This document shows positions 35,101 to 46,124 of a stretch of DNA of 64,000 nucleotides, one piece after another. The notes beneath the pieces were generated by a model. That model was not told the origin of the DNA, did not search any database, and was given only the letters and a program-made list of their open reading frames with translations. The translations under genes were made by a program, and so were the position numbers. The DNA lies in contig QANY01013337.1 in the NCBI GenBank assembly GCA_003255025.1, positions 1,180,237-1,244,236 on the forward strand, written 5' to 3'. The first letter of the stretch is position 1; every line of letters begins with the position of its first letter. The stretch comes from Datisca glomerata. Lineage: Eukaryota; Streptophyta; Magnoliopsida; Cucurbitales; Datiscaceae.

Positions 35101-37807
35101 TTTAAGTATTAAATAAAATGCAGCACATATGCACTTTTCAAGCAAAAATGCTATAATGCCTTAAGTCACAGAAAGATCATTCCCAGTTACTTTAACGTGA
35201 TCCATTATGCAGGTTAAAATTATACATATAGAAATCAAAATCTTTATTAGATAACACAGAACTGCAATGCCACTATCTTGCCTTGAACTTTTAACAGCTT
35301 AACAAAAGGAAAGCGCTCATCAAGAGGAACCACCTGAGAAATATCAAATTGTTGACTAATTGGGTATAAAGGAGCATTCCTGGATGGTTGAACTTGATTA
35401 GTATTCCCTGATGAAAAATTTAATTAACTTCTATTCATAAAAGATTAATCCACCTCTGAATGGCAAAGTTTCTTCTAGATTTCTAACATTTATACTCAAA
35501 TAGATAATTCAGGTGCCAATACAAAAGGAAGAATGTAAACAAGGAGGCACCATTACATACCAAGAAAACATATGGATTCAGCAAATCCAGAACCCATTTC
35601 TAGATTCCTCGCCACATCGATATCAGCACCTATCATGTCACTTTCCTTCCCCTTTCTCTTCACAGATTCACTTTCTGATTCATTGTCAGATTCCAAGCAT
35701 ATCAATCCAGTAATACCTGAGTATAAAGGGAGATTTCCACAACAGTCCACATGATATTAAGTACGCAATATACAGATTTAAATTTAAACAATACTATTTT
35801 AAGGGAAAAAGAAATAATACTGATTAAAGCAAGGACTATTTAATGCAAAGAAACAAATTGAATCACGTAACATGCAATAACATTAGAAAAATGATGTTCT
35901 TTTTATCAGCAAAGGTATGCCATATGTGCATTGAATAAAAGAAAGCAATTACAAAAAATCACCAAACAATCCATCTATGAAACGCATTAGATTGAGCATT
36001 AGGATCCAAAGACTGAATCCACTCTTTACAAGAGCTCACAAAAGACTTAAGAACAGTATCCACTTCTATTTCTTTCAGACCAAATTGCCCAGAAAATAAA
36101 CTTTGGGATAATTCTCCAAAGCTTACTCCCCATCTTGTCATAACCCAAAGAAATCCAGCTATTCAAAAGCTCCATAACATCTTCGGCATGCACCATCTAA
36201 TACCAGCATTCAAAATAACCCAATTCCAACGCACAACAGTGTAAGAGCGGTGAATGACTAAGTGATTGTTACTTCCCTCATCCTTCAATTTGCTTTAAGT
36301 TGTCAATAGTAAGACTCCCACCCCAAGCAGCCGACCAACCTAGAAAAGCAAATCCGGGAGACTCCAGATTTCCACATAATTTTCCAAGGAAAAAGAGGGT
36401 CATCTTGAAAATTCAGCTTCTTTAAAAGGATTTGAACAAAAAAAACTCCAGATTCAGAGGGAGACAGTCACCAAATCACTGAATCAACCATAGACGCATT
36501 TAATTCCACCGCAATAATACTGCAAAGAAAAACTATCACATCTTCTAAACGCACACATAAATTGGGGATTTCAGGAGCTTCAGGCTCCCAGCTTCTAAAC
36601 TGACTAGATAATCTGCCACCCTTGCATGTTTAACTGCTGCAATGCCGACCAGCAAAGGAAACTGATTTTTTAAACTAAAATCTCCATGCAAACATCACAC
36701 CAGATATCAACAGATTCCCCAGTTCCCAAACTGAACTTATGGCAGTCTGAAAAAGCCCTCCACATTTTCCTATAAACCCTCCACAGGAAACACCTAATAG
36801 GAAGCGAATCTAGATGAATCGCCCAGCCTCTCTGATATAGATCAAACTTGTACTTATTGGTCCTTCTCCACAGATTATCAATTTCCTTAAAGAATATCCA
36901 AAGCCAATTACCTAAGAGAGCCGAGTTAAAAGCCTTTAGATTTTTAATGCCCAAGCCACAGAACTGAACCTAATCGATATCCCAATTAACATTACCAGGT
37001 GAACCTTAGGCTCTAAAGAAGCACCCCTCCACAAGAAATTCTCTCCTGATCTTTTCCAATTCATTAGCAACAGACAACAGAAGGGGGAAGCAAGACATAT
37101 AAGTGTATCTGTGGAGAGACAAAGGAATGCTTGTGACTAAAGCAGAACATTTTCAATTAGACCAAAGCAGGATGTGAAACAAACAATTCACATAATTATT
37201 AACAATAAAAACTATCCAAGGAAACAGTATAAGTGCATGAAAGCTCTCCAAGACTAGAAAGACAGAAGTCACAATGTACAAAAACATATATTAAAGAAAG
37301 ACTAAGACTCCCATAGAGAAACCGACTAATTTCAGCTAGTTAACCCAAAATAACGAACCCGAATCGACGGCAGACCTCATGTACGCCAAATTGGATTAAA
37401 AGAAGACAATAAAATAAAGTAAGAGTGTGCGCGCAAAAAGAAAACTTGGAAAGTATGATTAAAGCTCCTGAGAAAGAATATTGGATAGGTAACCACTAAC
37501 CAGAGAACTTGTGCTCAGAATGTGAAACCCTAAATTGGGGATCGGAAGCACCTTTGGTGCATTTGACAATTGCGATCTCGGAGTTCGAAAACTCCGACAA
37601 TGGGGTCCCGGGGACGAAGGAGGAGGGACTGGAACTGGGGACACGTTTCTGTGGGGTCGGATCATCGTCAAGGACGAAAACCGTATGGTTGGATATCGGG
37701 TCCAGGTGAGTCTCCGATTCTGTTCGGCGTTTCTTGAAGTGGATGGGCAACGGCGTTGAGAAGGCACTTATGTCGTCTTCGTCGGAAAGAAGAATTGGCT
37801 GATACAT
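29127..37807 (-). CDS. EME1: EME1 crossover junction endonuclease subunit, 12 exons
   Basis: Exons, 5' to 3' on the minus strand: 37807-37501, 35716-35561, 35407-35334, 33913-33737, 33648-33495, 33414-33305, 32849-32674, 32001-31938, 31826-31708, 30792-30703, 29842-29728, 29309-29127. All junctions are GT/AG with consistent phase; total 574 residues, near Arabidopsis EME1A/B. The N-terminus is acidic and disordered (MYQPILLSDEDD). A Lys/Glu-rich helix follows (QQEKLQKAALKAEAAELKK, about 240-270). The ERCC4-like nuclease fold (about 275-450) has GSVGG, RFAEKGLTFRITSNPIERSI and LVYEADEFCNL. The C-terminal helix-hairpin-helix-like region has ALVAIPKVQPRFAIAIWKRY and ends KTDDVEDGADFFRPNPLP. EME1 pairs with the catalytic subunit MUS81 in the nucleus to cut Holliday junctions, flaps and stalled forks. 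EME1 subunits lack the full ERK active site, as here. The gene appears intact. Confidence 0.9.
35895..37160 (-). mobile_element. LINE (L1-type) 3' remnant in EME1 intron 1
   Basis: On the minus strand GIKNLKAFNSALLGNWLWIF, then the LWRR motif, LPIRCFLWRVYRKMW and TGESVDIWCDVC give the typical post-reverse-transcriptase part of plant LINE ORF2 (up to the zf-RVT region). Further decayed LINE-like sequence runs to about 35960. The reverse transcriptase core is missing and there are several stops, so this is a 5'-truncated or eroded copy. It lies in intron 1 in the same orientation as EME1. The limits are approximate; no clear target duplication or poly-A tail was seen. Confidence 0.7.
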
Positions 37808-38539
37808 TTGGTGCTTGAGAATCCAACCGGATGGAAGCGTTGGGGATTTGCAGTGGCTTTCTCATCTGCAAGTTCGAAAATCGAAACCATAGAAGGGCGG
37901 GAGAATAGTGAGGTTATTAGAAGACATCTTTCATTTTTGTTGACTCAAAAACATCTTGGCAAAAAAAAACTCAAATTGATTCGGGATAAATAGTTTTAGA
38001 CATAAATTAAATTTATTATTGTATAAAAATTCAATTTGATATTTATAGTTAGAAATTGATGAATTTTTTTATATTGTCTATTTTTTCTTTAAATGTTTTT
38101 GGATAAAATGGCCATTTCCAAATGAAAAAAAAAATAACTAGGCCAAGTTTTTGAAAACCGGACATTTGGGCACCTTTCCCTTGTGAAATTACTTTTGAGA
38201 GAGTGTGTAATAATCTCATCAAGAATATTCGGCAATTTGAGAGAGATTGAAAAATATTTGGTTCTTAGATTTTCTAGGCCCTAGGGAGAAAATAGATTAG
38301 ATATTTATTTTCCATTTCCTTCTTTCTCATGTGTGATTCATCCCATTTCGTTAAATCCCACATGTCCACCCATCTAGTGTCGAAGATTTGACATGAAAAA
38401 TCTAAATATCCAAAGAACTGAATCGTTTTTGTAGAGTTAAAAAAAAAACTCGATCGTTCATGAAGAACTTAAAGAATAGGCCTCATCATCACCCGAAATT
38501 AAATTTAATTTCCTACATATTAAATTAATATACAAATAG
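37808..38539. promoter_or_regulatory. Upstream region of EME1
   Basis: About 730 bases between the EME1 start codon and the hAT MITE. No other gene seen. By position this holds the EME1 promoter and 5' UTR. No specific element was identified with confidence. Confidence 0.35.
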
Positions 38540-38547
38540 ATTGAACT

Positions 38548-39007
38548 TAGGGTGTTCAAGGTTTGGTTCACAATATTCCCGAACCGAATGAACTGTGAAC
38601 CGAGAATGAACCAAACCAAGATGAATCAAAATTTTTACTTCCGTTTAGTTCTATAAGTACGGCCCTAGTGAAGAAAAAATATTTTTTTTTAGAAATTCCA
38701 ACACAAAACTTGAAATTTCCAACATAATTAATGATTTTCAAATAAAACTGCAACGTGAAAACTAAAAACCAATAGAAAATTAAAGTTTCAATTTGGTTCG
38801 GTATAAAATTACATAATAAAAAATAAAATACTAGAAAATGTGAGTTTCGGTTTGACTTGATTCAATATCAGCCGAATTTCTAAACCGAATCAAAACATTG
38901 ATTTTTTAATTTTTCTAAACCGAAAACATCTAAGGAACTGAATATCAGTCATTTTCGGTTCGACTTTGATCATCTTGATGGGTTTGTTACAGTTTTGTAC
39001 GCCCCTA
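38548..39007. mobile_element. hAT-type MITE with perfect 8-bp target duplication
   Basis: Ends TAGGGTGTTCA and TGTACGCCCCTA are hAT-type inverted repeats. The flanks are a perfect 8-bp duplication ATTGAACT (38540-38547 and 39008-39015). The interior has repeated GGTTTGGTTC/CGAACCGAATGAAC words near both ends, typical subterminal motifs. 460 bp, no coding capacity. It lies about 0.75 kb upstream of the EME1 start codon. Confidence 0.88.
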
Positions 39008-39015
39008 ATTGAACT

Positions 39016-39650
39016 ACAATTGTGGTAAAGAAATTTTTGTTGTTAACAATCTGATCGTCGAGTGAAATGTTTCCGTAGCGTCAGTTTAAGTTTGCAAAAC
39101 CAACAACAATATGCATGCAAAATGAGGAAATTATTTTTCATACCATTGGTCGATGTAAATGGAGCAGCTTATACTGGGTTCTTCTCAATTTCTTTCTTCA
39201 CCATGCTGACCATTTTAAGAATAATTTTGGTTCATGGATTTAAGACAGAATAACAAACTTAAAGGCTCATCCTGATAATTCAGAAATTATTTCAATTTCT
39301 TTTTCATATGCTGGGTATTTGGAAAACAATAAATTTGTCCATTTTTTTTAAATAAACCATGTAGTCCTTGCAGTTAGACGCAAGTCAATAATTCTTCTCA
39401 CTTTTCTCCATGTTCGTTATATATGTTCTGCTGCTCAATATTGCATTTAACACATCTTAATTTTGTTAATCATCTATGCAAAATCATATTTTTCATGTAT
39501 TGTGTCTTATAGTACATTGGTATGAGCATCTAGTTACTAGTTGCAATTTTAAGCTGTTTTTTAAGTAAATTTTATTTACATATTGATTTTAGATCTTTAA
39601 TGGAAGAACTCCTATTAAAATTGAGTGTGTTCGAAAACACTAAACTGTAG
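39016..39650. other. Spacer, nothing recognised
   Basis: AT-rich DNA between the hAT MITE and the O-fucosyltransferase-like scrap; no supported feature. Confidence 0.5.
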
Positions 39651-39653
39651 CTA

Positions 39654-39795
39654 GATTTGTGACATGGTTGCAATTGCTAATGAAATATTTAATTCATACC
39701 TTTGTTCTCACACACAAGAGATATTGTGACATGGTTGCAATTGCAAGATACTTGAATGTCACACTTATTGTCCCTGAAATTCTCAACCAATATTA
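39654..39795 (+). pseudogene. O-fucosyltransferase-like gene scrap, partly duplicated
   Basis: The second part translates as CDMVAIARYLNVTLIVPEI. This matches the conserved 'ICDMVAIARYLNVTLIVPEL' region near the start of the catalytic domain of plant GT65-type O-fucosyltransferases. The first 23 bases of this motif (ATTTGTGACATGGTTGCAAT type) also occur about 70 bases earlier, at 39654. Nothing of the remaining domain is present in frame, so it is a small relic or a lone exon remnant. Confidence 0.5.
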
Positions 39796-40130
39796 GTGGG
39801 TGACATTTCTTCTTTGTCTTCTTTGTTTTCTTATTTATCATTTGTAGGTGATGTAGAGCCATTGGATGCTGATTATTATGACTATGAGCCTGAAACTTCT
39901 AAGAGATATAAGACATGAGACATGTCTAGAGGAGAAACTCTCACTTTTGAAGAGTAGAGATTATAAATGAGAAATGCATATTAACTTGTTATTAAGGGTA
40001 AAACGATGCAGCTAAAGCAGTTACTAAAAATATTGAAGCAATGTTGTATTATACCGCGTGAGATGTAAAATATTTGTAATATGCTATTTTACTAATGAAT
40101 GAGATGTTTTTTTTTTCTAAATGAGAATCT
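39796..40130. other. Spacer, no gene recognised
   Basis: A short stretch (39850-39918) reads VEPLDADYYDYEPETSKRYK in one frame before a stop and could be a coding scrap. No family was recognised. Confidence 0.3.
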
Positions 40131-40625
40131 TGTTATTTTGGCTAAGTATATGAAAATGACCAAGTGCAAAAAAATACAAATTGCGTAAAAATGGTTAAGG
40201 TGTGAAAAAGACCAAGTGTGAAATTATTAAGTATATGAAAATAATTAGGTGAGTGAAAATGACCAAGCACATAAAAATGACCAAGTACATGAAATGTCTA
40301 AGTGTAATAAAATGATCAGTGTGTGAAAATGAGTAAAGGTGTGAAAATGGTTAAGTGTATAAAAATGACTAACTATATGAATTGACCAAGTATGTGAAAT
40401 GACTAAGTTGCAAAAAGGGCTATGTTGTGAAAATGACTAAGTACATGAAAATGACCAGGTGTGTGAAAATGGTTAAGGATATGAACATGGTTAAATATGT
40501 GAAAATAACTAAGTGTTCGAAAATAACTAAGTGTATGAAAATTACTAAGTGTGTGAAAGTGGCTATGTATAAAAATTACTAAGTGTGTATAATCTTTAAA
40601 TATCTGAAAATGACTACGAAATGGA
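40131..40625. repeat. 18-20-bp minisatellite (AAGTGTGTGAAAATGAC)
   Basis: More than twenty irregular head-to-tail copies of AAGTGTGTGAAAATGACT/CC with variable phase. Further single units occur at 40870-41035. Confidence 0.85.
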
Positions 40626-41094
40626 AGAGCCTTTATAAATATGGTCTATTTTGTAGTAATGGTGAGTGGAGATATACATATTATTGGAGAGAGCTTGAAG
40701 AAATGGAAGGGCATCTACGAAGAGTACATCGGAGATGAGAAATGCATTACAACTTGATCTTGAGGCTAAAAATGATGCAGCTGAAAATAGTCATTGAAAA
40801 TAGCAAATTTTACTAATGAATGAGGTTTTTTTTAAAAGACAATTGGAATTAAATTTTGTATGTGCTGATGAATTTATTAAGTGTGTGAAAAAGATAAATG
40901 AAATGCATAATTTTATAATAGGGAGAGAGATGTCTAGAATTTACAAGTGCATGAAGGCATAATTATGTTAGATTAATATGTATGCCTAAGTGTGAAAATA
41001 TGGCTAAGTGCATGAGAATAAATAAGTATATCAAAACAAGTAGGGTCAAACACCACAATGGGGATCTAAATTTCATCACTATATGGCGAGTCGT

Positions 41095-41505
41095 CATTCA
41101 AGACTAGCATTGGGACCCCAAACGCCATGCTAACAGGCATTTGGCTCGCGTACCAGTGACATGGGCCAAACGCCAGTGTGTCTGGCATTTGGGACCCAAA
41201 CAACATCAGTAGGCCCCAAAGGCCACCAGTAGGCCCCAAACGCCATGGTAGCAGGCGTTTGGCTCGTGTACCAGTGACACGGGCCAAACACCAGTGTGTC
41301 TGGCATTTGGGGCCCGAACGCCACCAGCACGCCCCAAATGCCAGTCATGGCTGGCGACTCGCCTACCATGACTGACATTTGGGGCCTGTTGGTGGTGTTA
41401 GGCCCCAAACACCATGGTAACAGGCGTTTGGCTCGTGTACCAATGACACGGGCCAAATGCCAGTGTGTCTGGTTTTTGGGACCCAAACGACAGACACACA
41501 TGTGT
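41095..41505. repeat. GC-rich repeat with fold-back units
   Basis: Three long copies start near 41130, 41250 and 41420. Each reads CAGGCGTTTGGCTCGTGTAC, then CAGTGACACGGGCCAAA and CCAGTGTGTCTGGCATTTGG. Within and between copies, CCAAACGCC and GGCGTTTGG lie a few bases apart (for example CCAAACGCC-ATGGTAGCA-GGCGTTTGG near 41236), so strong hairpins are possible. This block is far more GC-rich than its surroundings. Open frames on both strands follow from the repeat and are not credible genes. Confidence 0.85.
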
Positions 41506-42400
41506 TTGGTCTCATTACTTCATATTGGATCGTGACATGCACATGTCAAATTTCAGAGGGCGTAACTTTTGATTCGCGTGGACCCACGGGGGTCGTAAGA
41601 TATCAAATCAAAGTTTATTCAAAGATCTATATGTAAGACAAGGTTAACCAACTGCAGCCTAGTTTCGGGTCTAAAATTATTGTTTTAAGTACTTTTAAGG
41701 ATTCGAAAGTTGTTTCGGTCTTAATTTTAGGCTTTTCGTAATTCCCATCTCTTTTAAATTTTAGGGTTTTTATATGCTTATAAATTAAAACGTAAATGGG
41801 TTGTTTTCCAAATTTTATGGGATTATAATTTATAAAATAAAAGGTTAAAAATTCTAATTTCAAACTTTTGGCGGATATATTTGATTTATAGATAGAATCT
41901 GACCTTGAAGGTTACACGTGTTCATCAAAATGATAAATAGGATTTACCAACCATCATAACATCACAACCTATAATTATATATGGTGAAATCTCGTCTCGC
42001 TTGATACTTGTCACAAAAGCACAACAATATTATCAATGACAACTTTTAACGAGTTTATGAATAAGTGTTCAATTGTATCGAGAATCCTTAATTAATCCAA
42101 TCTAATTTCACATAATAAGTGAGTATCGTGAATGTTTGCATTGAAATAATGAGTTTTTTCTATTTTTATCGATAATTTTCCCGGTGTACGGTAAATAATT
42201 AAAAAAATATCACTTTCAGGAAAATTGTGAAGAATGGCGATTAGGTGCAAAAAAGTGGCGATTGGGAGGGAGACTGGCCATCGCCTATTTCTACATGGCG
42301 TTTGGGGACTGAAATAGGTGATTGGAGGCATAAAACTAGCGCTTGGCTTTGACGATGTGATTTAAGTGATTCGCATGTTAAGTATGGTGATTAGGTTGTA
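41506..42400. other. Unassigned AT-rich DNA
   Basis: No gene recognised. A small set of GGCGATT-containing short repeats occurs at 42230-42350. Confidence 0.45.
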
Positions 42401-42404
42401 CGTA

Positions 42405-42790
42405 TTTGCTAAACCCCTCCCAAGAATTATTATTTTATACGTATTTGGTTAATCCTAATATGTATTTGATGAAACCCTCCAAGAATTATTAATTTATGCG
42501 TATTTAGTGAACCTCGCTATGTAGTGGCGATTAGAATCTTGATGGGTTCACCAAAGAATTTCACGTACAAAATTAATAATTTTTGGAGGGTTCACCAAAA
42601 AATTTCACATAAAAATTCAATAATTCTTCGAGGGGTTCACCAAAATATTTCACGTATAAAATCAATAATTCTTCGAGGGGTTCATCAAAATATTCAACGT
42701 ACAAAATCAATCATTCTTTGAGGAGTTCATCAAATATTTCAAGTACAAAATCAATCATTTTTCAAGGTGTTCTTCTAAAATGTAGTGGGG
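42405..42790. repeat. Inverted arrangement of the GTGAACCCCTCC / GGAGGGGTTCAC repeat
   Basis: At 42405-42520 units read TACGTATTTGGTGAACCCCT-like plus CCAAGAATTATT. At 42540-42790 the complementary units (GGAGGGTTCACCAAAAAATT, AATAATTCTTCGAGGGGTTC) repeat about five times, period about 45. The two blocks are in opposite orientation, so they can pair as a long imperfect hairpin. Confidence 0.75.
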
Positions 42791-42959
42791 AAAGATTATT
42801 TTACTTGATACTTGTTGTAAAATGATAACAATATAATCAAGAATACATTCTTAACCATCATAAAAAGGTCCTAACTACTATTGTATTGATGCAAAATCAT
42901 CGAAAAAATAACAAAACTGCCAAAAAGGGGAAAAAGCTAAGATTCCCCAAACCGTCGAT

Positions 42960-43068
42960 ATTGGGCACCGAAACCGCCGGTATCGGGCACCGAAACCACC
43001 GGTATTGGGTACCAAAACAATCGATATTGGGTCTAAAATTGCTGATATTGGTTAGAGAAACCACCGAG
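42960..43068. repeat. 22-bp minisatellite, five copies
   Basis: Five copies of ATTGGGCACCGAAACCGCCG-type sequence, starting at 42960 with period 22. The last two copies are diverged. Confidence 0.85.
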
Positions 43069-43079
43069 ATAGATTGGTG

Positions 43080-43945
43080 AACCCTAGTACGTAATTAGTG
43101 AATCTCACTACGTAATTGGTGAATCTCCGTACGTAATTGGTGAACCCCAGTATGTAATTTGTGAACCCCAGTAAGTAATTAGTGAACCCCTCCAAGAATT
43201 ATTTTTTTGTACATATTTGGTGAACCCCACTACGTAATTGGTGAACTCCAAATGAACTGGATCGGAGAAAGAAAATAGAAATCGTCAAATTATGCACTAA
43301 CTTGATGTATGAGGAATCATGACATTTCTAGGTTGTCATGGAAAAAGTTTAAAACTAGAATTCCTTGCGAATTCTATCCCATTGGCTTTGGGGAAGACTA
43401 GTAGATTTGATGGTAGTGTGCCCGGGAAAGGGCCAAGCAGTACAAGAGTACCCTCATAAAATTACATAATTGGTAAACCCCTCCAAGAATTATTCTTTTA
43501 TACATATTTGGTTAACCCCACTACGTAATTGGTGAACCCCAGTACGTAATTGGTGAACCTCAGTACATAATTGGTGAACCCCTCCAAGAATTATTCTTTT
43601 GTATGTATTTGGTGAAACCCCTACGTAATTAGTGAAACCCTCCAAGAATTATTTTTTTGTACGTATTTGATGAATCTCAGTACGTAATTGGTGAACTCCA
43701 GTACGTAATTGGTGAACCTCAGTATGTAATTGGTAAACTCATCCAAGAATTATTCTTTTGTAAGTATGTGGTGAACTTCACTATGTAATTGGTGAATCTC
43801 ACTACGTAATTGGTGAACCCGGTACGTAATTGGTGAACCCCTCCAAGAATTATTTTTTTGTACGTATTTGGTCAACCCCACTACATAATTGATGAACCAT
43901 ACTATGTATTTGGTAAACGTCAGTACGTATTTGGTGAACTCCAAA
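43080..43945. repeat. 21-bp minisatellite (TACGTAATTGGTGAACCCC)
   Basis: Many copies of TACGTAATTGGTGAACCCCA with period near 21, grouped by an interspersed CTCCAAGAATTATTCTTTTG spacer that recurs every 100-180 bases. A unique island at 43245-43440 interrupts the array. It is the same unit as the left block at 42405, and its complement is in 42540-42790. Confidence 0.85.
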
Positions 43946-44027
43946 AAAAAATAACATGCTGGGTTTTGTGTGGCTCAGATTGCTCCAAATACTTTTATAT
44001 TTCAGTCACGTAAAACCAAATTGAAAC

Positions 44028-46124
44028 TGTACATGGGTGGACCCTCCATTACTCACATGCTCGATTGTTATGACTTTGTCGATCCTATGAACTATTGTCA
44101 AGTGTCAAATTTGACTTTTCAATGTGATTATTTGATATACGTCAACGATCGACCGGCATAAAGTTTATCTTGCATTATTTATTATTTCTATATATTCGTT
44201 CATATCATTGTAGCCATTAAGTCAAGTGACAAAAAATTAAGTGAGCCCCTTACTTGGGAACTTTATTAGGGTGGTGGTCTGATAGGATTTGGATGATGTT
44301 ATGCTATATTGGAAATAATCTCTTCACTAGTATGACCTCTTTGAGGGCCGTGAATGTATCGTCTTCCCATTTCAGGAATGGACTTAGTGGTTAAGACACC
44401 ATTGGGAGGTGTCCTAGATGAATACCTCCTATCTCATCGATGTGGCACAATCTCTGTGTTCTTTCTTCCCGAATTCGCACTCATTGCACGTGACACATGG
44501 CGCAATGTGAAAGGTAGCGTACATGAGAATCTTGCCCTTAGATATCCTAGCCCACATGATTATGGTTATAACAAATGATGATTGGGCGTTGCCACCTCAA
44601 CGAGCTTGTTGATTTGTCATCACGCAATGTCCACCGTCAATTAGTCAATTGATTAATTGGAGTGGACCCCACATAGAATTTTCTCTACAAATAGTAGGGG
44701 TGTAAGCAAAATAAAAAAATTAATTAAACTGAGCTGAACCGAGTTGGTTCGATCGAGTTGCCTATTTATTTTATTTCCATTAGTTTTAGCAAGTGAAAAA
44801 ACGCACTTCTCAGTTTGGTTTGCTTCAAGTGAGCTTAAAACCGAACTGCACGGCACATATTAAAATTAGTAGTTTTACTTCACATTGTAGGTAACATGCT
44901 CATTGGTTTAAACACGTATTTATAAATGTCCTTGCACTGGTTTGATACTTCCTTGATATGTTTTCCCTTTTTTAGTTTTCCTATATTTACAGACTTAAAT
45001 GCAACAAACCATATCTACACCTCATTTTTCATTGTGTTTTGGGCGCCGCTTACCCCCCCCCCTCTCGTGTTTCATGAGAAGTCTGTGTGGCCAGCCTCTC
45101 GCGATCTCGAGCTACCTCGTTGTGTTGTTCGACAAGTAGCCTCTATGTGGCCAAACTCTAGCCAATCTCAAACTCTTTCTTGCCGTCACATCTCAGTCTC
45201 TCTCTATGTCGTTTGAGTCTGTTCTTTCATAACCCAGTTTCCCTCCCACGCATTCTGGTAAGTTATGGGTATTTCCAGGGCTTAAATTTGAAGAAAATAT
45301 TGTTACTTTTCACCTCCTTATGCTCGCCTATCTACGTAGTCTCATGGAGATGCCAATGATCACAATGTTCTTCTTTTAACTAAAGCTTTTGTTAGGGATC
45401 GAAGCCTAACATAAATGGTGGATTTTTGGATTTCTTTCAAGTTCTATTATCTACTAATTTATGTTTCTTTTTTCCATTTAGATTCAAAATGATCAATTTT
45501 AATGGCTTTTTAGCATCTCGTTCTTCTCATTTTATTGGACTTGAATGGGTTTTTTTCCTTTCCCAAAATAAAGAGTCTAATATACTCTGGTTTTCTTTGT
45601 CCATCAGCTTCTTCTCTCCTTCGTCAGAAATAATTGGTCATCTCCGTTTTCAATTCCCCTTGAAAGTGTGACTTTTTTCTTTGCCAGCATAAACCACAAA
45701 AATCAAGATGAACCAAATCAAATTTCACGGTTCAACTCGACTCCTATACTTTGAGCGGTTCGGTTCGGTTTCTATGTGTGAAAATCTGCATTTGCTGTTC
45801 GGTTTGATAAAATCTCCTAAACTGAGCTTAACCGAATCGCTTACACCCCTAATAAATAGAGGCATTCCCTTTCATTGTAAATGACTTTTTGAAACTTTTG
45901 CTTCATTTGGTATTTTCAACTTACTAAACTTGAAGAATTCTCTCTGAATTCCACCACCAAGAGCATTTTGTCACATTCCATAGACTCGCTCAAAGTGCTC
46001 GGCCTTCACCCTTTAGATCTCAACCTCCACGTTCTCATGCCATATTTATCATTTATTGTAACTAGATCACACATGTAACTGCACTCACATGGCGTCACTG
46101 TCACAACCCTTTAGCTCCTGAACA
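44028..46124 (+). repeat. 5' LTR of the gypsy element, split by hAT
   Basis: Colinear with 59221-60172 on both sides of the hAT insertion (44028-44694 and 45852-46124). The final bases GCTCCTGAACA correspond to ACTCATCAACC in the 3' LTR. Confidence 0.85.
44695..45851. mobile_element. Non-autonomous hAT element in the gypsy 5' LTR
   Basis: Ends TAGGGGTGTAAGC and GCTTACACCCCTA are perfect 13-base inverted repeats. Inside the ends, ACTGAGCTGAACCGAGTTGG on the left and AACTGAGCTTAACCGAATCG on the right echo each other. Flanks ACAAATAG and ATAAATAG form a 7/8 target duplication. The undisturbed 3' LTR (59890-59910) reads TTCTCTATAAATAGAGACAT, an empty site that confirms both ends. The 1157-bp interior lacks a transposase. 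It includes a less AT-rich stretch (45040-45260) with a possible splice donor (CTGGTAAGTT), perhaps captured host DNA. Confidence 0.92.

Noticed and set aside
37459..37871. Several open frames on both strands around the EME1 first exon
   Set aside because: Only the frame from 37807 to 37501 continues in phase into the next exon and matches EME1; the others are overlaps in a locally less AT-rich region.
41066..41535. Overlapping open frames on both strands in the GC-rich repeat
   Set aside because: Open frames appear on both strands because of the repeat's composition and periodicity; no domain and no codon bias of a gene.
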